Assembly: GCA_009746045.1 (NCBI GenBank)
Contig: RPFO01000253.1
Location: forward strand, 1,085,569 to 1,149,568
Direction of reading: 5' to 3'
Source of the DNA: Mesostigma viride
Lineage: Eukaryota > Streptophyta > Mesostigmatophyceae > Mesostigmatales > Mesostigmataceae
Length of the DNA stretch: 64,000 bases
The position numbers were made by a program, and so were the translations under genes. The first letter of the stretch is position 1, and the number at the start of each line of letters is the position of its first letter. Below are positions 20,395-32,069 of this stretch, in pieces. The notes beneath the pieces were generated by a model. It ran no database searches. It was not told the origin of the DNA and saw only the letters and a list, made by a program, of their open reading frames with translations.

Positions 20395-20740
20395 AAGACA
20401 CTACATTAAACAATCAAATAAAATTATAACATGCCTCCGTTGGGATATCATGTAGCACATATTCCTTGCTGAATGGGTGGAGGTGGGTCAAGCCGCGACA
20501 TCGAAATAAGGTAACTCTAACCTATCTAGTCTACAAAATCCTAACTACACTTCTCCCCAAAGCGCCCCTTCCGCTTTGGGGGAGGGGGCTTGCCCACAGG
20601 GGCTGGCGTGTGAGCCGGGACATTGGTCATCCACCTCTTCTTGTTCTGCATAGGAACAGCTAGAGAGCGAAGAAGTGCGGTGTGGGGACCCCTTCTCGTG
20701 GTAATGCGTTACATGTACTCCCCACCGGGCTTTGCTCTTC
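20395..20740 (-). mobile_element. LINE 3' end, truncated copy A
   Basis: Reads in reverse. The 3' tail AAATAAAATTATAACATGCC is followed by a CTCCGTTGGGA hairpin and the word ATGTAGCACATATTCC, then a segment near 20550-20650 matching the 3' coding end of the LINE at 47177-47761. Diverged and 5' truncated. Confidence 0.7.
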
Positions 20741-20759
20741 ATGGGTTCATAAAGACAAC

Positions 20760-21600
20760 AATTATTCAGTAAGAATTTAATAAATTAGGAACATAGATCC
20801 GTTGGGAGTCACTGTTACACATGTCACTGTTACACATATATACCTGCAAAGGGGCATATGATTTTTAATACATTCTGAGCTACAACCTGCACGTGCATGG
20901 GTTTAGTTAACTGGCACCTATACTAGAGGCCTGACATGGGGTGGAGCTTCAGTGCTTCCCCGCCTTCTCCTTCTCCCACACTGGGTGCTCCGCCTCCTTC
21001 TTCTCCGGCCCTGCCCGTGGGTGCACCGGCCCCGCCTCCTCCTTCTCCTCACGGGACGATTCGCGCTCCACGCATGGCAGCAGCATCAGTTAGCACGGGC
21101 AAGACATAGCAGTAACCGCGCTATGGCTGTTCTAGCACCAGCCTAGCAGCCTGCCATGATCAGTCAGCAAACCCACGCCAGCTAAACCCTTGGCTGACAC
21201 AACCAGTCCATGCATCATTAAGTATGGGTACGGGGAAAGCTTCCCGCATATCCATGCCCATATGGATGGCAGCAACACAAGGACTGGCACCCTAGCCCCC
21301 CCGTGCACACACAAAAACGTGGGTCGTGGCTTCCACGCCCCATCCGTCATGCATGACAGCGCGTAATTTACTCGCATTCACACCGGGCTGCATCCCAGCG
21401 CCGTTGCTGTCCCCATGTGACACGTCGGCTGATTAAGCAGATACACAGCTGAGTCTGATGTAAACCGCTAAACCCCAAACCCATGCACACCACAGTCAAG
21501 GACGCGTGCATGTCAAGCCATGCCAATTGTGAACCGTACAGCAATTTACTTTTCAAGCCTGAAGAGGTGTATAGGAGATAGTAGCCTGGAAGAGGTTACA
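20760..21600. other. No gene seen; one TE-tail fragment
   Basis: Around 20790-20870 are words shared with 6085-6180 (GATCCGTTGGGAGTC, AAGGGGCATATG). The rest has only short ORFs. Confidence 0.4.
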
Positions 21601-21817
21601 GGGGCACATGTCCATTAGCGAGCGGAACAACACAGCATACACCCTACAAGCGTACCGCACAATGTCCTCCTGCAATTGTCTGCAGATCTCCCAATGCCGC
21701 AGACATCTCCACTGCTCTCATGGCGATTGCAAATGCTTGATGCCGCACCTCTGCTTACAGCAGAAAAGCTTCCTCCGGGCGAGGCACCTGACTGGAACCA
21801 ACACCCATTCCTTGGCT

Positions 21818-22928
21818 TCACAACGTGGCCATGACAGCATCGTGAATCTGCTTCGCCAACGCCCACACTTCAGGACCCGCGCCCTGCACCGCCATGGCCA
21901 CAGGCTGCACCGCTGCAATCGATGCAGCATTCACTGCCTGCGCCGCACCATGTACTGCATGCACGAAAGCCAATCCTGGCTCGGTTATCATGGTCTTGCC
22001 CGATTCCTGCTGCTTCTTCTTCTTCGATGCGGTCATGCGCACTTTATACCCCTTCCTCTCCAAGCACGCCTTCAGCACCTGGCTCGTGCGGTGCTGAATA
22101 TGCTTCTGAAGGCGCGCCTTCTAAACACGAAATGTTGGCAATGTATGATTCCCAAACGGCATCATAGGCACATAATCAGTCCCATTAATTGCTTTGCGGC
22201 AGTCAATGCACCAGAACACCTGTTGAAAAAAGAAGGTTATGCGCGCTAGCGATTACCCGCGGCAAGAAGCAATCAACACGCCTCGCTAACAACTGCAACC
22301 ACAATGTAATTCATGACGGGCCACTCACCGCTACCCTGCTCTCCTGCTTCAATGTCTCCCCATTCTCAAGGCCTCCATTGTAAACCTCTCCGTCTTCACC
22401 ATCGTCATCGTCTTCCTCTTCCTCCACTCCGACGTATCCGTGTTTCCTTTTCCTAAGATACCTAGGGTTGTTCAAGTCGTATGTGCGGCGTTGGCACACT
22501 TCCAACAAAATTTTGGCCGCCTCTACCCATTACCATTTATTCGTACTATCATAACATATCCAGGCGTTTGAAAAATCATTCCCTCGTTCGAACTTCTACC
22601 CCTGGGCGTCCATGACGAGGCAGTCACGACGGGACGCAGATGCACAAAAATAAAACAAGGCGACATCCCTTCAATCATTGACCAAAAAACAGAATACGCG
22701 CAGAACTTGGATTTCAACACCACGCACCCATTACCAGCGAGCACGGCTGGCCTGCAACCGCCATCATTTCATAACCAGAAGCCAGGGCCCACACTCCATC
22801 CCGTTACCTCATCTTCCACGCACGGCTTCCGCTGCTTCCCTCTGCTCTTTCGCATTCTCCGCCAGCAACCTCGCCTTCTCCTCGTCCAACAATCCACTAA
22901 GAATAAAATCCCCTCTATTGGACGCCAT
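21818..22928 (-). CDS. Unrecognised spliced gene with in-frame stop
   Basis: Three exons on the minus strand, all joined in phase 0: 22928-22824 (start MASNRGDFIL, donor GTGCGT), 22520-22329 (donor GTGAGT) and from 22219 (acceptor TTTTTTCAACAG). Exon 2 encodes an acidic stretch VGVEEEEDDDDGEDGEV. Exon 3 has a CIDC pair and then a TAG at 22123-22121, after 131 codons in all. The same frame stays open for another 100 codons to 21818, with sensible basic sequence (KARLQKHIQHR, ASKKKKQQ). Either the gene ends at TAG, an exon boundary is missed, or it is a recent nonsense mutation. I do not recognise the family. Confidence 0.45.
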
Positions 22929-23436
22929 TCAGACGAACTTTGCTAGCGTCTTTTCACCGGCCCCAGCACACATAATCTATAGCCGCTTACTGACAACGGC
23001 CGACAACGACAACTGCTGAATAGGCGAAAAAGGCTGATAACTACATTTTTATATTTCGCTGCATTTGCTAATAGACACGCACGTTCTCCCACTAATTCTC
23101 CATTACAATATAATTATCCATCTGGCCGTGTACAGGCAAAGATCCCCGAAGTAACTTACTGAAACGTATCTTACAGCATCGGATCACTGGCACCTAATCT
23201 ACAGGTGGTAGATTACCAACCAAGACCCGTCGCGGTAATTTACTCTGTCGGTAATGTACTACCAAAGATGTGCAGTCGTAACGTTACTCTTACTTACGGC
23301 TAGTAAAATTACTACGTAGGATGATAGGTAGTAATGATTACGGCGTTGGATCTCACGCCTCGTATCTAGGTAGTAAGATAAGACCTCGTAATTTACGCCT
23401 CGGATCATTTTTACTACCCTCGGACGAAAAGTATAG

Positions 23437-24135
23437 TGTAACACCTTCATCTGTTTTGCGGGCGATGTATACCAACAAGCTATCGGCATCCCTATGGGCA
23501 CTAACTGTGCCGGGCTCCTTGCAAACCTCTATCTATACACTTATGAGCTTGCATTCATGGAGAATCTCATTGCCTCAAACGATGATGTTCTCATCAGGCG
23601 TTTTATCCATACATGTCGATACATTGATGATGTCATCGCTTTCGACAACCCTGATTTCGCAACCCATTTGTATATCACCGCTGGTCTGCCTGGCATCTAC
23701 CCGCAAGCGTCCCTCACATTAAAGCTCACGTCGGAGGATACTCATTGCAATTACCTCGATCTTAACATTACCCATAACAAGAAGGGCTGGCGTACGGCTG
23801 TCTATGATAAGCGCAAGGATCCTAAATACCAGCAAATTCCTTTTATTCGTTACCCCGATATTCACAGTCTCCTTTCCCACACAGCAAAATATGGTGTTGT
23901 TCTTTCTCAGTTACATCGTTTTTCCCGTCTTTGTTCTTATCGTGTTGATTTCATCACGACTCTTGTTGAACTCTTGCAGCGTTTATTGGTCAAAGACTAT
24001 GACCGAGCCATTATGCTCCGTCAAGTCCGATGTTTTTTGCAACGTCACCCACATCTGTTCGGTGCTGCCCCTTGGCACAAGCTCTACAAACAGGTCGTGG
24101 ACCGGCTGGATCGCATAGTATCTCCGCACATCTGA
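23437..24135 (+). pseudogene. Reverse transcriptase, 5'-truncated (Penelope-like or unclassified)
   Basis: About 230 residues of reverse transcriptase retaining the palm and thumb. Visible are GIPMGTNCAGLLANLYLY (motif B), the catalytic box RYIDDVIAF, CNYLDLNI (motif D/E region) and TAVYDKRKD, then a helical thumb to the natural-looking end IVSPHI. The fingers and motif A are missing because the frame is closed just upstream at 23436. The combination of GIPMG with YIDD and the YDKR block is not that of Ty3, Ty1 or L1. Penelope-like elements are the closest guess. It is tail to tail with the endonuclease ORF at 24369. Confidence 0.62.
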
Positions 24136-24368
24136 ACCCTGTGATGCCAGATCTCCTTTGCGGCCGTTCCGAGCTTGGCACTGGATTCGTTGTCCACATC
24201 GTCGCGTCGCTGCCGCAACACGATGTTTTCTGGCATCCGCGGGCTTTTGGTTCCCGCCGCACATTTGAAAGTGCTGTCCTCCGGCTTTTTGCCTTTGCAC
24301 CGTGTGCAGTTTCTTGGACGTTTGGAATCATGGCATGGCTAACGTGATGACTGACTAGCTAGACCTTT

Positions 24369-25580
24369 TCAGTGGTTTTCCATTTGCGGGTATTTCCTCG
24401 TAAATGGTGGGAGAGCGATCGCAGCAATGGCCGGTAGAGCAGACCAGTCAGGGCGGACCAGTGCGGCACGGCGCGCGGGGACGTGGAACCGGAGCCGAAT
24501 GGTCGTGCGCACCAACCGGTGGTCAGAGCACACCGTGGGCGTGTCAAACACTCGGGCGTCCAGAACCGAGGTGCACCTGGGCTGCCGTACCACCACGTAG
24601 TCCAGACAGGCCTGACGGCCGTTAGGGCCACGAAAAGTGACCAAGTCCTGTGAGGGACGTTGGAAGTGGTAGTTGACAGCAACCATCCCGCTATCCCGCA
24701 AAAAGGCAGAGAAAAGGGGAGTGTTGGCGTTAGCTTCCGTGTCAGCAGGCGCAAAGCGACTGCCAGCAGTGCCCACGGGGAGCGTAGCATTGGCGTCGAG
24801 CAGCATAACCAAAAAGTGGCGGGCCGGGGTGACCCCCTCAAGGCTATGCAAAGACTCGAAGAACTCTTGGCGCTCCGACTCAGGTAGACCACTATGGGGT
24901 GCATAGCCCACCCCCACCGTGAGGTGGTGCTTAGACCGCCCCTCGACGGAGGTGAAATGTGCTACCATAAGGCGTGGTGTTAGGAACTTATTAAGCGTAC
25001 TGAGGCTAGCAACTGCCAACGGCGAACACAAAAGACCAACACCACCTTGGCCTGGCGTCCCACTTCCAGCGAAGTAGAAACGCCAACCGCCTGCAAGGCG
25101 GTTAGTGCTCACCGTGCCAAATGGCACCTGGCGACGGTGTTCCTGGACGCCTAGAATAGATACACGATGTGCAATGCAAAATGCGACGAGCTCCTCTATC
25201 CGGCAGCTATGGTCGTCATCTGCTAGCAATGTGCGTGTGTTAAAGGTGGCAAGGGCCAAGGATGCCTGCTGGCCCACCAGGGGAGAACGACGATGGATGA
25301 TGGGGGTGGATGCGGCGGTGGGTGGAGGTGGGGGTGAGACGGAGGGGGGAAGGGAAGCGGTAGAAATAGTGCTTTTCATCGCATTTATTTTGTCCTGCAA
25401 GCGTAGGATGCGAGCCTGCCGCTTGCTCGGGGTATTCGGGGTTGGGGCTGATTGCACAACGCCGAGGCGTAGGTAATCCAGCAAACATTGGGTTTTACGA
25501 ATCTGACAGTTGACAGATGAGGTTGTAGCCCGAAATACCGGCACCACCATGGCTTTCACCCGACGGTTAGGTCGAGGCAT
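24369..25580 (-). CDS. APE-type endonuclease of a non-LTR retrotransposon
   Basis: About 403 residues from MPRPNRR. After a basic N-terminus of about 100 residues the AP-endonuclease signatures appear in order: ATFNTRTL, SILGVQEHR (catalytic Glu), GGVGLL, VGVGYAPH, LLDANAT (normally GDFN), CLDYVVV and VCSDHRLV (catalytic Asp-His). All positions are filled, so the domain is not obviously decayed. The ORF ends soon after the endonuclease with no reverse transcriptase, ending in a segment duplicated at 55000-55057. It is a 3'-truncated LINE or a free-standing endonuclease ORF. It lies just downstream of the host exon at 25657. Confidence 0.8.
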   Translation of the reverse strand: MPRPNRRVKAMVVPVFRATTSSVNCQIRKTQCLLDYLRLGVVQSAPTPNTPSKRQARILRLQDKINAMKSTISTASLPPSVSPPPPPTAASTPIIHRRSPLVGQQASLALATFNTRTLLADDDHSCRIEELVAFCIAHRVSILGVQEHRRQVPFGTVSTNRLAGGWRFYFAGSGTPGQGGVGLLCSPLAVASLSTLNKFLTPRLMVAHFTSVEGRSKHHLTVGVGYAPHSGLPESERQEFFESLHSLEGVTPARHFLVMLLDANATLPVGTAGSRFAPADTEANANTPLFSAFLRDSGMVAVNYHFQRPSQDLVTFRGPNGRQACLDYVVVRQPRCTSVLDARVFDTPTVCSDHRLVRTTIRLRFHVPARRAALVRPDWSALPAIAAIALPPFTRKYPQMENH

Positions 25581-25656
25581 GGAAGTGCAACTAAAGCCCA
25601 GTAATAACAAGCCAATGCAGATGAAGTGAAGGAGTGATATTTGCGTTTAAACCAAC

Positions 25657-26124
25657 CTGATAAAGCCTCCCACCAGGAGCGAAGTCGTCGACCGTGGAGG
25701 CCGCCGCCGTGACCGGAAGGCCCATCGGCACACTGCCCTCCTTGTCGCCCGCCAGGATTTGATGGGAAGGATCGTGCTGCACATCTCCTGCCGAGGCGTT
25801 GTACGCAGGATTAGAGCCAGACCCTGCGGTAGCTGTGCCAGAGGCGGAGCCCTCTGAAGCCTTCTCAGAACCGACCTCATCTACGCGCACATATCGAGCT
25901 GAGAAGTCCCGCATGGCGACGTCGCCACTGCAATCAGTTGATTCCAGCAGCTTTGTCATCGCGTCAATGTCTGCCATGCGACCCCCTTCCTTCTCTACTC
26001 CATTCTCAGCATTGGACGTGTCATTGACGACGGTCGGCTTGGAAACATTCGCCCTATCGGGTGCAGCTTTCTGGCCAGCGTGACCGTCTTGCTCGGCCAT
26101 GCCGGCTTCCTCCAAACCAGCCAT
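25657..26124 (-). CDS. First exon of an unrecognised gene, cut off by a LINE
   Basis: A 156-codon first exon starting MAGLEEAGMAEQDG and ending GGRLYQ at a GTTGGT donor (phase 0). The sequence is acidic and Ser/Ala/Gly-rich (ASEGSASGTATAGSGSN) with no recognised domain. The next thing downstream on this strand is the LINE endonuclease ORF, about 75 bp away, so later exons are missing or lie beyond 24.3 kb. I see no candidate for them. Confidence 0.4.
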
Positions 26125-26526
26125 CAAAACGAACCCACCACAGCTCCGCACTCCAAGATTGCTAGTAACAATATACTTCACATTGCCGGCTATTAGCTGG
26201 CAAAATCAAACTTAGACTGCTTTCGACGTTTACCCTAGAAACAGGGTGCCTTCACTATCGCTTGCCTGGCTGCTGATTGGGCAGCGGAGCCTGTCCCGAG
26301 GTCTTCAAACCCGTTCAATTTGAAACCTGCATTTGAATTCAACTGCTGCGTACAACTGCGTAAGCTTACATGCTTGCGCAGTTCCAGCAACAGTGATGAT
26401 TGGCCGCTTTTACCGGCAATTCGAAGCCTTGACAGTACATTCCCGAACTGTCCAACTTGAGCAGCAGCTAGCTGTTCAACACAATATGCCGCCTCAGTGA
26501 CCAGTAGTAGGACAGCTCCTGCATCC

Positions 26527-26830
26527 TTGCGCAGTTCGGCAACGTGACTGTCCGACTGTCCTGAACTTGAGCAGCAGCTGCTGCCGCAAGAACGCCTGGT
26601 AGTAGGACACCTCCTGCATCCTTGCGCAGTTCGGCAACGTGACTGTCCGACTGTCCTGAACTTGAGCAGCAGCTGCTGCATGCCGCAAGAACGCCTGGTA
26701 GTAGGACACCTCCTGCATCCTTGCGCAGTTCGGCAACGTGACTGTCCGACTGTCCTGTCGAACTTGCGCAGTAGCTGCTGCCGCAAGAACGCCTGGTAGT
26801 AGGATAGCTCCTGCATCCTTGTGCAGTTGT
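26527..26830. repeat. 95-bp tandem repeat, 3 to 4 units
   Basis: Units contain TTGCGCAGTTCGGCAACGTG, ACTGTCCGACTGTCC and AAGAACGCCTGGTAGTAGGA. The last unit is diverged. ORFs across it on the minus strand are periodic and probably not genes. Confidence 0.92.
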
Positions 26831-27219
26831 TCGGCAAATTATTGAAACCCCGACAACAATCGAGAATGCCCGAATGTCCAACTATACGCAGCAGCTGTTC
26901 TACTTGCTGCATGACCTCCTACAGCTGTTTATGTGAAGTAGCCTGGACAGCTGCACACGTTCGCAGTTGGCGTGGTAGGGAAATGACAGCCTGGCACCTC
27001 ACGATGCAATATTTGTACGCTGAGCCGCATAATATGTGAATAAAGTCGACGTTCACTCAGTCGCCATCGTACCCTGGCCATGGTCGCTGGTTACTCGCGG
27101 GGAGTAACCAGCGACCAGACCTGTAGCTACGCAGGCACTTTAGGGGACGGAAGGTATTTATTTAGATATTAATATACGCAGGTATTTTAGGGGATGATGG
27201 CGTCTTCCCGCACTCGGAC

Positions 27220-30131
27220 ATGATGTACATAGTACACGGGGAGGTGGCAGCTGCAGGGGACGACCCTCCTAGTAAGACTAGAACTTATTCGGGGAAAGCG
27301 AGCAATGATAGCGTGAAAGTGCGAAAGTTAAACCGTGCTAGCATTGCTGAGGACATGAAGACTTTGCAAAATGCTCCAAGGGGTTGTTGCGAGGAGAATT
27401 GCATGCAAAAGCTGAACACGCCCCAGCGTGATGTGGAAGTCTGGGAGCTGGCTCGACAGAGTTACCTTGGGCTACCCACGCAAAAGGAGCGGAGCCACCG
27501 TCTTGTGACCATGATGCAGGAGCATGGCCTTGACAATCTTGTGGTGGAGGAGCCGAATGACCAGCATCGCTCACTTCTACACAAAGTATGACATCAAAGG
27601 CTTAATGTCGTAATTGAAGGTGAAAATGCCGTCCGGTGGCATGCAGGTCATCCAGGCATGCCATAAAGTCGTAAAGCACGTCCTGGCGGTTGCCGATCCG
27701 ACTTGGTACGCCGCGGTGAAGGCCGCAAAGATGGCTGCACAGATGGACGATGCTCTTCTCCATTACGATGACATCGAACTCGACAAGCTGGGGGTGTCGG
27801 AAGATTCTCCCCTGAGTACCTCTGACGCAATGCCACGGAATGGGCGACTGGGCATTTTGAAGGAGGAGGAGGCTCAGTGGATTCTTCAACATGCGAGAGA
27901 TATGGCGGATTACGACCCTTCCGGCGCTGGGGGAGACGTGCTTCAGATTGATTTGGATTGCTTGAAGGATATTTGGCAACATGAGTATTGTGAAGAAATG
28001 ATGGCTAGGCAACAGGGTCAGCTTGGGGGAAAGTGGCTGTCATATGGCGCGTTTCGTAAGGTGTGGAGTCAGGTGGAGGATGGGACGTGGTGTCCGGGCT
28101 GGCCCAAGGTAGTCATGCGCAAGTTTAAGCGCAATGCAGGCCTCTGCTCGGATTGCGTTGCGATTCGACAGTGGCGAATGGGCTGCGGTAACAACATGCA
28201 GAGGCACGAGGAGTGTAAACGTGCGCACAAGCTACACAAACAAAGCTGCGCATACGTTGGAACGCCACATCTTTTACGACCGCCGAGCTGAGGCCTGCAA
28301 CCGCCGATGAAAATCCAGATTGCTATGGATGCCATGGACAGCAAGAAGAGCATTGTCACCCATGTGGCTCATGCTTCCGAGGCATGGGATGCCATCGAGG
28401 GGGGGCTGTTCAAGTTCAAGTTCTCACGCGTGCGTCATACATGGGTGGAAAGCCATTTTCTACTCGGAGCTCCCTATGCTACAAACCAAGCACCAAATGG
28501 GCTCCCGTGTGGTGTGCCTTCTCATGGATGCTATCGTACGGCTTTGCGAGGCGGAGCCATGGGCCAAGGACGGGTGTCCCATGCCGGATGACCTGCACAT
28601 TTGGCTTGATGGGGGCTCCGAGAACAGAAATTATACGGTGCTTTGTTTTGGGGCGTGGCTGGTGAAGGAGGGAATTTTTAAGAAGGTCTATTTCCACCGG
28701 CTGCTACTAAGGGGACACTCCCATAGCGATCCGGACCAACTCTTCGGGGTGGGCCAAGGCTACCTGCAAGTCGGCCGGTCAGGCATGAAGAGCATTACCT
28801 ACGTTACCCTAGAAGATTGGCAGGGGGCGTGGGCGGATGCCTTCAAGAAGTCGGCTTTCGACACGGGCAAGCTGATGCACATTCCAGATCGGGGGGTAAT
28901 GATGTGCACCGTCGCGTCGCACCGCGACGTCCACTCTACGCTTGAAGTGTTCCTTGATCCAGAATCATCTGAGCAACTGGGCAGGCAGCGCAGATTGGTT
29001 CAGCGGGCCACTGGTGCCGCGCGTGCCCCCCAGCGGCGGCCAGCCCCCCAGCGGCGGCCAGCCCCCCAAGGAGCGGCGGCCTGAGAAGGGGCCCTTATCG
29101 AGCAAACCCCACCACACGCTGTTTAAGCGGGGTCCAGACGGCCAGCCGTATTTTGGGTACAAGTTCCTGACACCATCGCGATGGGAGCCATCTGGGTGGA
29201 GCGAAGATGATGCAGCACCCATGGTTGCCCAGCGCCTTCCGGATGGCAGCATTGTTTACGGCGTCCGGGCTCTTCGCCCGGACACGCCGCCGCATCTTTT
29301 GCAGGAGCCACCACCACTGTGTCCATATGATCCAAACTGGTTCTCGAAAGGGCTGCCCGAGCTAGTGGCCAAATTCAAACGCTTGCAGACCACTACTCCA
29401 AGGTCTCCGCGTTCGATCTTCAGCACGCGCACACTGCAGGAAAAGCTGAAATCATGGCCTGACTGGCTCAAAGCACTGCCAAGGGAACCCCGCGATGCGC
29501 CACAGGAGTGGCAGACGCGGTGGGGGACTCCCGCACAGTTTGCGGCATGGCGCAACCGTGTGCCCACGGTGCACCGTGGGTGCAACGCCGGAGCTGACGC
29601 AAGCGCAACGGCTGCTGCAGCTGGCGACAGAGAACGAAGAGGCCCTACGTCCCCTGATCCCTCCTGTGCGGCATGCAGGATACACCGAGGCTCAGCATGC
29701 AGCGCCGGATGAGCGTCGCATCGAGATGCGTGTGGCAGCTGCCACTCACGGCATGTGATGACCTGAAGCCGGGCGACGCGGTGTTGGCCAAGCTGCCGGA
29801 CCATGTGCCTGCCAACCCGAGCTGGACGCCTGTCAACTATGCCATCGTGGCGTCAGTTCCGGAAGCGCAATCGTCTGCGGATAGCCAGCGGTACGAGCTG
29901 GAGGGCTACTGCGCGCCGTGCTACACGGGAAAATGGCAGCTGTGGCATCCGCGGTGTGCCATAGTCCCGCCGCCTGCAAGGATGCAGCGTCACACCTTCA
30001 CCGTGCCGGCTGCCTCCATTCTGCTCTCAAAGTGGAAGAAAGGAAAGAAGGAGTACACGGTGACGTGTGGCGTAGATGGCCAGCTCCTAAAACCTACCAG
30101 GGACGCCATTGCTGTCTCCGAGCCGAGCTGA
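27220..30131 (+). pseudogene. DUF7869-like transposase, broken by frame changes
   Basis: A transposase/integrase-like protein of the family carrying the DUF7869 RNase-H-like domain. In order: N-terminal CCEENC and ARQSYLGLPTQKERSH; a cysteine/basic CSDCVAIRQWRMGCGNN block; IQIAMDAMDSKKS near 28314 (first Asp); HIWLDGGSENRN near 28600 (second Asp); LLRGHSHSDPDQLFG near 28707, matching the family's GHTHEDID motif; then KRGPDGQPYFGYKF and a C-terminal half with LKPGDAVLAKLPDHV. A 34-bp GT-AG intron is possible at 27586-27619. Frame changes are needed near 28240, 28300, 28430, 28960 and 29600, so this is a decayed copy or an error-rich stretch. Family call is good; integrity is poor. Confidence 0.72.
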
Positions 30132-30200
30132 AGAGTAAGATGCAGTGGGACGGGTATTGCACGCCATCAGCCGCCGCAGCAACCGCAGCAACGGCCTTTC

Positions 30201-31011
30201 GTGACCTGGCTGCCGCGGGAATCCCTGTCGGCATGCGCGTGTGCACGAGGTTCAGCATGCAACAAGCGTGTGCACGGCCAGGTCGCTGCCGTGGACGCTG
30301 CGCAGAAAAGAGTGTGCATACGCTGGGAAGATGACCCCAACCATGTGTGGCCGGATGCCATGTACTGGGCGGTGTGCGTGTATGATCAACTGCAAGCGTG
30401 GGTGTGCTCGTGCCCCGGGATTGTGGTGGCGCCCCTGCCAGAGGACATCCGTGTTGCTGCAAGCGTGCAGCTGCAACACAGCGCCACGGTGCCAAGCACG
30501 GCCACGACGCGGGCGGCTGGTGCTGGCGGGCGGCGGCAGCGCTCGCCGTGACGCTGGGGCGCGCACGCAGCGGGGACGGGCTACAACGAGCCAAGCTACA
30601 AGGAGCCGGGCAGCCGCTGGGGGCAAGCGACGGAAACGGTCGAAGCATGTTGAGGAGGAGGAGGAGGAGGAGGAGGAGGAGGAGGAGGAGGAGGAGGAGG
30701 AGGAGGAGGAGGAGGAGGAGGAGGAGGAGGAGGAGGAGGAGGAGGAGGAGGAGGAGGAGGAGGAGGAGGAGGAGGAGGAGGAGGAGGAGGAGGAGGAGGA
30801 GGAGGAGGAGGAGGAGGAGGAGGAGGAGGAGGAGGAGGAGGAGGAGGAGGAGGAGGAGGAGGAGGAGGAGGAGGAGGAGGAGGAGGAGGAGGAGGAGGAG
30901 GAGGAGGAGGAGGAGGAGGAGGAGGAGGAGGAGGAGGAGGAGGAGGAGGAGGAGGAGGAGGAGGAGGAGGAGGACGAGGGGAGGAGGATGACGAGGAACC
31001 GAGCGAAGTAG
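30201..31011 (+). other. Possible C-terminal part of the transposase, ending in poly-Glu
   Basis: The frame from 30201 reads VAAVDAAQKRVCIRWEDD, which looks like coding sequence continuing the DUF7869-like protein. Another frame passes AGGKRRKRSKHV and then reads the GAG tract as Glu before RRMTRNRAK and a stop. Poly-Glu C-termini are known, but the tract is so long and pure that translation is uncertain. Confidence 0.35.
30652..30972. repeat. (GAG)n trinucleotide tract, about 107 units
   Basis: A perfect 320-bp GAG/CTC run. It reads as poly-Glu, poly-Arg or poly-Gly on plus and poly-Pro on minus. Confidence 0.98.
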
Positions 31012-32060
31012 AGGAGGACAGCTCTGATCGCAACGACTAGGCGGTCACATACTGCGGTTTTCGTCGCGTGTGCTCAAGCATGTGAGCATACAGATGCGGC
31101 GTTGCATGAGAAATGCTGCAACGCACCGGCCTATATAGTATCCCCACTTGATACGCGTTCCATGAGCACTTGGTTGGCTGTTGCTCGCTGGTACATGTTT
31201 TTTGCCAGCATGAACACATTCATTTAATTAGATGGATGTAGATCCACGGTGTAAAAGTTGGGAACAGTATTGAACATTGCTGGTCTGCTTCATGTTGTGC
31301 ATCAACGCTTGGTGACTCTTGCTTGCAAGTAGATTGATTGCGTGTACATGTCATTGTGTCTTGCCCGTTGAGCATTCTTGAGGATTTATTACCATGACAC
31401 CGCTGACACATGCTTTATTGCCAATACGTAACTTTTTATGATGCCAAACTGAGAATAAAAATATGTTTAGTCACTCATAGCTTGAATGCGCGTTGCGTAG
31501 CAATTGATGTGTGTGCACCATGTCAAAGTGCTTTTAGTAAGAGGCTGTAATTTAGCAAGGCCTTTCGATCATGCATTATACACAAGTGTCATCCAATTAG
31601 TGCGTACAGCATGGAATGCAAGCATTTTTTGCATGGCGTTCATCATTTATGGACGGTAACTCCTGTGTTGACCCTGTTGTGAGTTTGTCGAAGCATGCAT
31701 AGCAAGGGCACATGGCAGAGGACATAACGGTTAGGCATGGGAAACAATGGGATACTGTTCCAACATAACTTCCCCCTTGGCCACCATGATAAAAACTGAC
31801 ATGGAAACTTGAAATTAATGCCAAGACGGAATGTAGCCCATGTGTTGACTCCTGTTTGAGTTGTCCAAGCATACATAGCAAGGGCACACGGGCCGGAGAA
31901 GGCACGGTGGCTAGGTATATGGGAAACCATGGGATACCGTGCCAACATCACTTCTCCCTTAGGCTGCATGATGAATACGGTCAGGGGGGCTTGAAACCAT
32001 GATAAAATAAGGGGAAAAGGGTTTATTAAAATTGAAAGGGAGAAATTCTAATATACTTAA
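31012..32060. other. No gene seen; internal 190-bp duplication
   Basis: 31640-31780 and 31825-31970 are diverged copies: both have ACTCCTGTKTTGA, CAAGCATRCATAGCAAGGGC and GGGAYACYGTKCCAACAT in the same order. No supported ORF. Confidence 0.55.
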
Positions 32061-32069
32061 AAAAATCAG

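Noticed and set aside
22121-22123. Alternative genetic code with TAG as Gln
   Set aside because: One case only, and other genes here (for example the USP-like ORF at 13442) end in TAG.
21608-22249. Plus-strand 213-aa Cys/His-rich ORF
   Set aside because: Antisense to a minus-strand gene with three phase-consistent exons; its composition is that of a shadow frame.
23321-23722. 133-aa plus ORF overlapping the RT fragment
   Set aside because: Different frame from the recognisable RT motifs.
30596-31033. Poly-Pro or poly-Arg protein
   Set aside because: Same GAG tract in other frames or strand; only the poly-Glu frame has a plausible upstream coding context, and even that is doubtful.
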